Positions 21,901 through 32,176 of a stretch of DNA of 64,000 nucleotides are shown piece after piece (the first letter of the stretch is position 1; every line of letters starts with the position of its first letter). The translations under genes and the position numbers were made by a program. The stretch comes from Populus alba (Eukaryota > Streptophyta > Magnoliopsida > Malpighiales > Salicaceae): positions 35,416,758 through 35,480,757 of the forward strand of contig NC_133284.1 of the NCBI RefSeq assembly GCF_005239225.2. Direction: 5' to 3'. A model generated the notes under the pieces. It was given only the letters and a program-made list of their open reading frames with translations, was not told the DNA's origin and ran no database searches.

Positions 21901-24755
21901 CTCTCTCTTATATCAACTTGTAATCTCAAAATTATGCATTTGTATTATCTTTTTGTTTGTTTTTAAAGCATGTCCTCATTTGTCCCCACTGGCAGTGACG
22001 GGATCAATCATCATTTGAGTGCATGCTCTATTAGGAATTGTTACCTAGGGCATCAGTGTTGTGCAGTTTCCTTAAACTTCATGCTGTGTAATTTTCAGTT
22101 AACTTTCACTTTCTAAATGTGGAATCTTTGACACATCATTCTGATACTTGCAAACATGTTTATGAAGATATGTTATGTAGTCCCAAGTATTAGCTTGGTA
22201 TCTAAACTCTTGCCTTGATTGATCTATCTGCTATATTTTCGCAATGTGTTTTTGGAAACCAATTTTACAGGAGAGGATTCGAATTGGCAAGGAACTCCTT
22301 GAAGCAAAGCGAATTGAAGAACAAAATGAAAGAAAGCGGTTTGTCTTCATCTGCCTTTACTCTTCTGTTGTATTTCACCGTACTCGCACCTTGTGTTTGA
22401 TATGGTCTTATGTATCCCTTTGTAGAATGGTTTTGTAGATTCACTTTCTTGTAAATGAGTTTCTCGTTTTGTACATGGTTGCAAACTTGCACTATTTTGG
22501 TGCTCTTCAGTATTTTTTTTTTATTTGTGTACCAAAAAAGTGCCCTTTCCTGTTGCTACAATCGAATGAAAAACGAATTCCTTCTCAGATTGATGGCCTT
22601 GCGGAAGGCAGAGAAAGATGAAGAGAAGAGGGCTAGGGAAAAAATTCGTCAGAAATTGGAAGAAGACAAGGTTACTACTGTTCTATTCCATTTTTCTTTC
22701 TCCCCAAAATTGCATTAGTAGTTAAACTATTTGTGTGAGTTTGATCTTGTTCTTTTTTTGATTTGTATATGTTTCTAATATATCAACTTGAAACATTTTT
22801 AAAAGGAAAAGAGCACATCTCAAAGTTTTATGAAAAGGAAAAGGCAAGACATTGCTAGATGTCATTTGGTTGATGGTATAGAGTTGTATTTTTTTTTTTT
22901 TTAAAAATGCCCTTTCCAGTTTACTGTGTGCCCATTTGTTATTCAAGTTTGTATTTCGAATAATTCCATTTGTTGTTAGTTTATTTCTAACTGGAGTTGG
23001 GTGCCTCACAGGCAGAAAGAAGAAGGAAGTTAGGATTGCCACCAGAAGATCCTGCAACTGTAAAACCTTCTGCACCTGTGGTGGAGGAGAAAAAGGTACG
23101 AGGAATAAAAATGGGCTTGATGTAGTCATTCAGAATATGTTCTTAATGTATTTTACAAATGTTTTTGCAGAGCATGCTGCCTGTTAGGCCTGCCACTAAG
23201 CAAGAACAAATGAGAGAATGCTTGCGATCTCTTAAGCAGAGTCACAAGGTAAACACAGATCTACTCCAGATCTTTCATTATCACAGTCCAGAAACATGAC
23301 GTACAATTGGTTAATTATTCTGTTTTGTTTTGTTTTAGTAGCCTATTATGTATACATGCTGTGTGGTTTGCTTTATCTTTCAATTCAACTTTATTTATCC
23401 TTCCTCCCTTTTCTGTTAATCTTATGTGTTACAAGGATTTGACCCTGTAAAGTTGAGTTAATTAAATAAAAAAATAAAATGACTAAGAAGGAATGAGAGA
23501 GGAAAGAGGATAATAGGAGAAACAAACCCCTAGAGGACTAGATAGAGGAAAGAGGATAATGAAGAGTAAACTACATTTTCTACCAAATCTAAGAATTTTC
23601 ACTGACCAAAGAACGATCAATGCTATGCAAAAAATCCAAGGTAAGTTATGCTTAAAGCTAAAAATTATGTACAAAGATAGAAAACAGTGTAACTTAAGAG
23701 ATGATAGTGGGGAATTTGCTGATCTTTAAATACATATTGTGAAATTTAATTAAGAATTGAAAAGCGACAGAAAGATCACTGAAGTCTTGCCATTCCACAT
23801 GGTGAAAAACCAGGCCTTTGTAGCCCCAGCTTTAACTTCCACTGGTACACATTTGTATAGAAAAACAAATAAATAGATTGATGGTAGTGAATCCTAAACT
23901 GTGGATCGTATACGGACTCCTTGGCCAAAAAACTTGCACCCATCTTGTTCATACTCATGGAAACGAAAATCTATTATCACATCTTACTGATATTGATTGC
24001 AAGATATTCCTACATGTAAACATGATGCTTTCAAATAATTCATGCATTCTTTGATTCTTCAAATTCTACATCTCCTTCAGAATTTCTCTCACTGTTCCTC
24101 ATTAGCGTCTTTTAAATTTGTTTAGCACTGTTAAAGTTGTATACTACCTTAAACTAGATTTTGTAGCCTCACTTCATTTGCTTTTTTGAGGTTAGGATGA
24201 TGATGCTAAAGTGAAGAGAGCGTTCCAGACTCTCCTAACTTACATTGGGAATGTTGCCAAAAACCCTAGTGAGGAGAAGTTCAGAAAAATAAGACTCAAT
24301 AATCAAACCTTCCAGGTATGCAAATTCTCATGCTAAATTATATTGAGGAAATATGCCTATCATTTTAATGCTCGCTCCAATTGTAATTACTGCTCACCAC
24401 TGGATTGATTATTGTTAGCACCTATTCTCACAATTATGTTTCATTATTGTATCATTTGATATGATCAATCAACTTCTGCATCCAATTTGGCCTTCACACG
24501 GAGCATGAACTCTTAGGCCCCTTGCTAATTGCTTTCTTGCTTCTTAATTTGCTGTCACTGTACATTTCCATGAAACAGGATAGAGTCGGTTCACTCCAAG
24601 GAGGCATTGGATTTCTTGAGCTGTGTGGGTTTGAGAAAATTGAAGGAGATGAATTCCTTTTTCTTGCCAGGGATAAGGTGGACATGGCAGTGCTGAACTC
24701 AGCTGGGTCTGAGCTGACCTCTGCAATAAATAATCCATTCTTTGGAGTCCTTTAA
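18948..24755 (+). CDS. Zinc finger, UBA and PUB domain protein (At1g04850-like), 12 exons
   Basis: Probably a ubiquitin-binding cofactor of the CDC48/p97 system. The exons are 18948-19115, 19543-19699, 20434-20529, 20728-20804, 20947-21026, 21817-21877, 22271-22338, 22589-22670, 23012-23095, 23171-23248, 24196-24315 and 24579-24755. They give 415 residues with all phases matching. Two C2H2-like fingers with identical spacing (C-x2-C-x12-H-x5-H) use C8, C11, H24, H30 and C45, C48, H61, H67; intron 1 splits the second. A UBA domain (about 114-155) has [20 protein letters not shown] charged helical coiled coil (about 165-265) follows. A PUB domain (about 300-405) ends with FLELCGFEK and the C-terminus. 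PUB domains bind the p97 tail and UBA binds ubiquitin, so a bridging role is inferred. No UBX domain is present. Confidence 0.9.
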
Positions 24756-26395
24756 GTTGGAATGCGTTAATGATTTTTGTTGTTATAAATAACTAATTGT
24801 TCAAATACTTTTACTGTTACTTTTCCTTTTATTTTCTGAAAAAAGAAATTATGCTGTTGTGGATTAAGCTCTTTGTTGTGCCATACCATTTATTAGCTTT
24901 TTATGAACTGGGACATCAATTAGTTCGGGTTGATCTTCTCCTAAATCAACTGGAGCTGGATGTCCTTCAAACCTGTTTCTTTGATTCACAACATGTTTAT
25001 TTCCATGTTTTCAACAAGAATATTCTTCGGAACAGCGATTTGTTTCGGTTCTTCGATTGATGTCTATTCCTAAAGAGGGGAAAGAAGCCAGTTTCCTGTC
25101 GAAAAGTTGACCGTTAACCAGTCATGGCATCCAAGCTCCATGCTGTGACTCTTGCTGCTGCGCTCTTGAATGAACCAGGACTGCCCATCCGAGGCTGCAA
25201 GGAAGGGTGAAAGTAAAAATTATTATTTGTTAGGAAGTTAATTCTAATGAAAGTGATGAAGTCGGGCTTGCAATAATATTACGACAAGTGATTGTGATTC
25301 TGAGTAGTTAAGTGTAAGTTTGTTATAGCTAAAAAAAGAATTATCTTAGATAAATTATATAGATAAGTCTAGTGAATATATTTATGTACTAGTGGAATAA
25401 GTTTAGGTTCAAGAAGGTTCAAGAAAAGATTCAAATGCGCTAGACTAAAATAATAATTTAAAAAAATTCATAAATTTTGATCTAATTATTGGATTTTTTT
25501 GAGGTTATTTTCATATCGAGATTTTAGATTTTAAAAATTTTATTTTTGGTTTTGATAATTTTTGTGATTTTTTTTTGTTATTTTTGGATTTTTTTTCTTT
25601 TGAGTTTTATGCTTTCTTTATTTTTATTTTCTAGTTGAGATAATGTTTTTGTTTTATTTAAGACCTTGTAGATTTTCTAAAGAGATAGATTTTAATATTA
25701 TTATTTTAAAAAAACAAACTTGTGAATTTAAAGTTTATATTTATAGTGTCTTTTGCTCATAGAACTTGTTATGTTTTTTGTTTGCAATCTGTCTTTAGCT
25801 TCTAAATGCATTAGGAAAACTACGAACCTGAGTGCAATCCCTAAGCTTTGCATAGGGAATTTGGCAGTAAGGATGTTGGTGGAAAAACAGAATTGGGGGC
25901 CGCAGAGAAGGCATTCATGGTATGCTTTTCCTTCTTCCTAAATCTACAAGAACCATCCCCGAAACGTCGGTGCTGGTTTTTCCCAAAAGACAGGAGGATT
26001 TTTACCCTGAAAAGAAAGAATCACTTCGATTTATCCTAGTAATGCACAAGGTCTCATCCTAACTCCGTGATGAAAAGAATTGGAGACTAGTTGCAGGCGG
26101 CCATTTTCCCAACATTTGTTTGGTTATTGAATTGGAAAGCAGCTTTTGCGGCTGCTCAAAACTCACTTTATATCCACAATATAAATCGGATCTTATTGTA
26201 TCTGTATTGGAGTTGATGCTCAAGGAATTTTTATGAACATGATAAAAAAAAATAAAAAAAAAATTGCCATTTGCCGTCAATCTCGCCTGTAAACATGATT
26301 CAAATATGAACAATTAATGAATCGATCAAATCATTGTCCTCTGAAATCCCAAGCACTGACATCGAACTTGAGAGTGGAAAATCAAAAGTCTCTCT
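24756..26395. other. 3' flank of the UBA/PUB gene and spacer
   Basis: Mixed composition to about 25210, probably 3' untranslated and trailing sequence, then A/T-rich. Short frames at 25753-26039 are not recognisable. Confidence 0.45.
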
Positions 26396-26399
26396 CCTT

Positions 26400-27470
26400 T
26401 TATTTTCATTAGGGTTTTCTGAAAAAATAATTTTTGAAAAATTAATTTTTTAAAATTTTCCTGTGTTTGTTTGTCATTAGGAAAGTTGGTCAACAAAAAA
26501 TAATTTTTGATCAACGGAAAACACTTTCTAGTCAACGAAAAACACTTTCCGGTTAACGGAAAACACTTTCCAGTCAATTTTAGTAAAAAAAAAAAATTGA
26601 CTTGGTTTTCAGGAAAGTGTTTTCCTTTTAGCTATGTTTGTTTTCCGGAAAGTGGTTTCCGGGAAATCACTTTCCAAACTTTCTTATGTTTGTTTTCCGG
26701 TAGGAAAGTTGGTCAATGGAAAACACTTTCTAGTAAAAGGAAAATTTGGCTTGTTTTTTCAGGAAAGTGTTTTCCTGAAAAATTTGAGGGGAAAACACTT
26801 TCTGGAAATTGTGAAAAATTTAGAAATGTTATTATTTGCTGATTATATTCAAATTTGATCCTCAAACTTTTGATTGCTATATATATTTTGTTTTGAATAT
26901 TTATTTTTCAATTTCATCTCTTAAAATTTTATTTTTATATTAACTTTGGTCCTTATTTTTATAATTGCTATTTGCTTTTTTCTTATCATTTTTTTATTGA
27001 AATTTTTTATTTATCAAATTTGATCCTCATTCTTTTGATTGTTACTTATTTTATTTGAAATAATTTATGAAATGTTGATTATTATTATTTTAATTTCTTT
27101 ATTTTTCATTTTTTTTTAATTTTTTAGATTTGATCCCTGTTATTTTGATTATTATTTGTTTTATTTGAGATAATTTATGAAATTATATATTTTTTTTCAA
27201 TTTCATTCTCATTCAACTTTTTAATTTGTAAGATTTGTTCCTCATTATTTTAATAAACTTGAGAAAAATAAAATATTAATAAGTTATTTTCCAGCTCATT
27301 TTCCATGACATAACCTAAACACTGGAAAATATTTTCCAGTTCATTTTTCCATAACACTACCAAACATCGAAAATATTTTCCTCGGAAATTCACTTTTCCA
27401 GAAATTCATTTTCCTAAAATTCACTTTTCAAAAGGAAATTCACTTTCCTGCAAACAAACGGAGCCCAAAA
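26400..27470. mobile_element. Non-autonomous inverted-repeat element, family R1, copy 2
   Basis: The right end reads CTGCAAACAAACGGAGCCC. Its reverse complement matches the left-end words TGTTTGTTTGTCATTAGGAAAG and TGTTTGTTTTCCGGAAAG. The middle matches copy 1 (3115-3970) block for block, including TTTGATCCTCAAACTTTTGATTG. The left end has extra repeated GGAAAACACTTTCC units. No coding capacity. Confidence 0.6.
26510..26572. repeat. Three 21-base tandem units in the end of the R1 element
   Basis: Units starting TCAACGGAAAACACTTTC lie at 26511, 26532 and 26553 with small changes. More distant GGAAAACACTTTC words follow at about 26717, 26765 and 26790. Confidence 0.75.
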
Positions 27471-27474
27471 GTCT

Positions 27475-27950
27475 CTGCTATTAAATCAAGCAGGCGTTAC
27501 CCATTCTCATCAATTTACATCCCAACGTTTACTGTTGGGGATGATAATTTGATCTCAGCTCGATGGATATCAAATTGAATGATATAAATGGATATAACTT
27601 TTTATTACTTACCTTATTTGATATATATATAATTTGTTTTTCTTGAAATATTTATGCATAATTAAATATATATTATTATTTTATTTTATATTAAATAATA
27701 AATAAGATATAAATGCATAATTTTTTTATGCAATAGATAATATGCAAGATATAAATAAAATAGAGATACTGAGTGCATGTTGTCGTCTCTGTTTGCTGTA
27801 AAAAATAATAGTACGAATTTCTCTCACTTCATTCAAAGCTGCCCTTAATAATTATTAAAAACACCAAAAGAGATCAAATATTATTATAGATTATAGAATA
27901 CATTAAAAGGTACGAAGGTTTTACTGTAGTTGTCCACTGCTCATACACTC
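27475..27950. other. AT-rich spacer, no gene seen
   Basis: No frame or structure of note. Confidence 0.45.
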
Positions 27951-27954
27951 AGCT

Positions 27955-29520
27955 TGTTTTTTAATAATTTATTTTGATCCTCAATTTTATTTTCTACGAT
28001 CCTAATTAAAGTCCAATTACTTCTAAATTCTTAGTCAATGATAAAATTAAAAGAAAAATGATCAACATAAAAAAGAAACCAAACACGAGTAGTGTGCCAG
28101 GGATTACATGAAAAATACACCTAGATCCTCGATCTTTAAAAAGCATGCAATTTATACAATTTAAGTTCCTTTAAATTTTAAAAAATCACTTTTGACACAT
28201 AAGTTTATTTATGTTATTTTTTTTTCCCAGTTAGCAAGAGGAGAGAGAGAGGGGTTGTTGAATTCTGATGATGAGAGAGAGGGGTTGTTGAATTCTGATG
28301 ATGAGAGAGAGTCATTGTTCACTACATTTTCGCCCATCAAAATACGTTTTCTTGTTGCCCAAGGGTTTCATGAGATGAGAAAGGCATCATGATGGTTGTT
28401 TGGAACCTTAATGTTGCATGAAAAAACATATCTAAATCAAAACTAACTCGGTTTAATTTCGGATTTTTAGGTCTTTTTTGGGTATTTGGTGTTGATGGAA
28501 TGATTTTTTGATGTTATAAGGGTGTTGGTGATATGTTTTTGGGTTGAAATAGCTGTTGCAAAAACAATCAGGTTTTTTGGCTGAAAGAGTCATTGCCCTT
28601 ATTTTCCAGACGTTGTTATGGTAGTTGGAATCTAGGTTTGCAAACAACTCGTTATCTGCCTGGTGGACAACTTGTCATCTACTTATTGTTTTCAAAAAAA
28701 TAAGGGTAGATTTATCGGCCCCTTTAAGATGTTAAAAATATGGGGCTTGGAGGCTCAGTAATGCTCTTGGGCTTTTCATTGTAGTGGCTCAAGTGCGTTA
28801 GGTCATAGGCCCACAAGTTCGAGTATTTTTTGCAATCTTTTTTTTTTTTAAGGTCAAATATAAATTTAAAGGGAAAAATTACTGAACTAAGTTAAGTTCA
28901 TGCTCTGGGTTATAGATTTAACTTGTTAAGCCACAACACTTGGGCTATTGTTTTTTATATTGCTTTTTTTTTTTAATTGATATTTTTTTTCAATATCATT
29001 TTTAAATTTAAATTTTGATTAATATCTCTTATTTGTGATATTTTTTCTTATTTAATATTTTTTGGATAGAGATTGCTTTTTTTTATTTTTTTATTTTTAT
29101 GGTGTTGTGCATATTTAATTTTTGAAAAGAGTATTCTAGATCATCAATAATTTATTTATTTTTATCTTTTGTATGCAAGAATTTTATTTTTAGTCACATT
29201 GTTTTCACTTTTTATTTAATCAATTTAACATGCGTGTCTGTTTTTTATATCAAATCAATTTAAACAAATTAATAAACATAGCTGAGTAAATATCTCATCT
29301 TGTAAGATTAAATATCTTGATTTATACATGTCTCTTAATTTATTTAGTTTTATTTTTAGTCATTATTAATAACTTTTATTTATGTTTAAAAACACATATA
29401 ATTCTTGATTTATTTAATTATATGTATGCATAATATTTTTAATTTACATTAATTTTTTTTATGTACAAATATACATTGAAAAAGCCTACATTTGCAATTG
29501 TTTTTTTTTTTTTTTTTTTA
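27955..29520. mobile_element. Dispersed repeat family R4, copy 1
   Basis: Shares a long ordered series of blocks with 47385-48780 and 48885-50800. Shared blocks include a TTTAAATTTTAAAAAATCAC word, a GAGAGA region, CAACACTTGGGCTATTGTTTTT, a TTTAAATTTATGTTTCAATT-like block and ACATGTCTCTTGAT. No coding capacity. It is probably a non-autonomous retroelement or Helitron-like relic; ends not resolved. Confidence 0.5.
28243..28302. repeat. Two perfect 30-base tandem units
   Basis: GAGAGAGAGGGGTTGTTGAA plus TTCTGATGAT-type unit occurs twice without mismatch (28243-28272, 28273-28302), and a third partial start follows. It lies in family R4 copy 1 and is absent from the other copies. Confidence 0.85.
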
Positions 29521-29754
29521 TCAAGGTAAAAAAATATGGAGCACGGGTCAAATAACTAGAAATGTACTCTAGCACGTGAGGTGACTCATTATGAATTAGC
29601 TCAGTGAATTGTTTTTTTTAGCATTCTCAACACAAAATAAATGCCTAACTTATGAGGTAAAATAATCTTTTTTTGAGGATCTAAAAGTCATTTGTAAATT
29701 GATTAAGGACAATTCAATCAATTTATTTTTTTATTCACAATAAAATTACATCAT

Positions 29755-29895
29755 TGTCCTTGAAAGCAAAAAAATTGGCTTTCTATCCAAGGTTTCTTTT
29801 TTTCTTTCTTTTTTTTGGTCTTTTCCATTTTTTTGTATAATAAAATGATATATTGAAAGCAAAAAAATTGGCCTTCTGTCCAAGGTTTCTTTCTT
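29755..29895. repeat. Direct repeat, about 35 bases, 95 bases apart
   Basis: TTGAAAGCAAAAAAATTGGC followed by a TTTCT(A/G)TCCAAGGTTTC block occurs at about 29760 and again at about 29856. This could be an internal duplication of an old element. Confidence 0.7.
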
Positions 29896-29924
29896 TCTTT
29901 CTTTCTATAGTAACAAGCGTTTTA

Positions 29925-30745
29925 TTTAAAACGCAGTCTGTAGCCGTTTGGATAATTAAAAAAATCAGTTTACTGTGCATGGGGCCCACTCGATTTTTGC
30001 GTTTAAAACGCTGGAAAGGGAAAGCAACGAAAACCTGCTTTGTGTGCACTGTAGCGGATAAAAAGTAACGAATAGTGCACTTCACTGCACTGTTCACGAG
30101 TGAATTGCACTGTTCATGTGAACAATGCAATTCACTTGCACTGTCCGCAGTTTTTTTTTTTATTATTATTTTTTATTTTTAAGTTAAAGAGTGTTAATTG
30201 TATTAATTTTTTTTTTAAAAAAACTAGTTTAAAGAATTAAATTCATTCACGATATGAACAATATTTTTTTTCTCGAAAAACTAGTATAGAGTGAATTAAA
30301 TTCACTTGCACAGTAATATCAATTTTATATCTGATAATATTTTATCTAATTTTATTACACGCTCAAAAAATTATGAAAATTGTTGTTCTTATCGAATGAA
30401 TTTTGTACGTAATGGAATTATAAATAGTTTAATGGAATAATAAAAAATATTTTATATAAAATATTATTTTTTTATTATGTAATAGGAGTAATTAATTTTA
30501 CAATATTTAAATTTAAAACCATCAATATTAATATATTTTTCAAAAAATTATTTTATAACCTCAATTTCAAAAGCATTCTTAACCAAACACATTAAACTTC
30601 TTTTTCTTAAACCTCAACTTCAATCACAGTTTTAACCAAAACACCTATTTTTTCAAATCAACCTCAACTAAAAGTACTTTTTATAAAACAATTTTTTTTT
30701 TAAACCACAACCACAACAGCTACCTGCAATACCAAACATACTCAT
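29925..30745. mobile_element. Inverted-repeat element with a strong internal hairpin
   Basis: The left part has TAGCCGTTTGG and the right end has GCTACCTGCAATACCAAACA, opposite-facing TTTGG/CCAAA ends of the style seen in family R5. Inside, 30100-30135 is a near-perfect palindrome. The right half repeats CCTCAA(C/T)TTCAA and AACCAAA words several times. No coding capacity. Confidence 0.4.
30100..30135. other. Near-perfect palindrome, 17-base arms, 2-base loop
   Basis: The left arm GTGAATTGCACTGTTCA pairs with the right arm TGAACAATGCAATTCAC with one mismatch. Further GTGCACTTCACTGCACTGTT words lie just upstream. Confidence 0.85.
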
Positions 30746-30749
30746 AAAT

Positions 30750-31180
30750 ATGCTTAAGATCTAAAAGTTATTGACCTTGATGAGAGGGGTTTTTTTAGTC
30801 TTTCCATAGTTTTTGTATAGTGAGATGACAAATATAACCTTAGAATAAAAAAAATATAAGGTTGGCTTGGGTGGACATTTTTGTCTTTAAAATATATATA
30901 TATTTTTGTAATATTCATATGCTCTTATAGGTTGTTTAATAATTTAAATAATTTAAATATTAATAAATCAATAAAGGGCTGACATGTGTGTTGCAAATGT
31001 TAGCACGTGATCGTCCCCCACACTATTCTAGAGGCGTGTGAGGAGTCTTATGGTGACCAAAAACTATCAACAGCTATGTTGCCCGAAGCGTACTGTGGAG
31101 GTGGATGTAATCATATTTATGATGATTCGACAACAATACAACAATGAAGTTTTTTCTCTTCCCTATCTTTTCTCTTTCCT
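30750..31180. other. Spacer, no gene seen
   Basis: Mixed A/T-rich sequence with no recognisable coding frame. Confidence 0.45.
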
Positions 31181-31184
31181 GAGT

Positions 31185-32070
31185 CTTGGTATTCGTATTC
31201 GCTTCGATCCTTTAAAAATTAATTTGTATCCTCTAGTTTGTATTTATATTAAATTTGGTTCTCATTCTTTTGATTTTTTTTTATTCTAATGTTTTTTTTA
31301 AATCAATTTTATCCTTATTTTATTTTTGTATCAAATATGATCTTTATTTTTTTATTGCTATTGTTTTTTATTATTTACTTGATTTGTTTCAATTTTGTAC
31401 TTCACCATTTTATTTCATTTTATTTTGTTTCTAATTTTGGTCCTCATTTTATTTATTACTTGTTTTTTAATCATTTTCTTCATTTATTTTATTTTTCAAT
31501 TTGATCCTTAATTATTTTCTTTCAATTATTTTTTGCACAAGATTTACTCTTTATTGTTTTGATTTTTATTTTATTTATGATTGATAATTTTACTTCATAA
31601 TTCTTTTGTGTCCGCCTTCTACTCATAGTTCAGTTCACAGGTTTTGAAGATTAACCCATCTTATGTTCAATATTTTTGTGAAATCCTTTTTTTATTTTTA
31701 TCATTTGACTTTAAATTATTGAATATTAAGTTTTGTGATTTGTTTTTTTTTTTTTTTTTTATGAGATTATCTATATTTTATATCTTAGATTGATAGTTAG
31801 TCAAATTGACTAGATCTTTTTTTAAAACTTATTTTTAATTTTTTTTTTTGAATCCTGATCTAATATCACATTTGGCGGGTTACTAAACTTAACACAAGTT
31901 GACTTAAGTTTTTTACTTAATGTATTTTTTTTTAATATTGATTGTTTTTACTTTTATTATTTATTATTTGATTATTGAACTTTAAACTTTGTAATTTTAT
32001 TTATTTATTTATCTTGATTTCATTTTCTTATTGACAAAGTTAAACTAAATTGATTTTATCATCATCTAAA
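31185..32070. repeat. T-rich degenerate repeats related to R1 interior and to the 5240-6260 array
   Basis: About 31190-31560 repeats TTTGGTCCTCATTTTTTTGATT-like phrases, as in the R1 interior. About 31640-32070 has the T-run, ATTATTGAATATTAAGTTTTG, ATGAGATTATC and GGCGGGTTA order of the 5240-6260 array. Confidence 0.4.
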
Positions 32071-32176
32071 TATTTTTATTTATTATAGAAAACAATTAAT
32101 CCGAGCTGCCACGTAACGTAGCCCATCTAGTTATAAATTATTTATCAGGCCGTTAGCCTCCGTACTTTCTCTAGCG

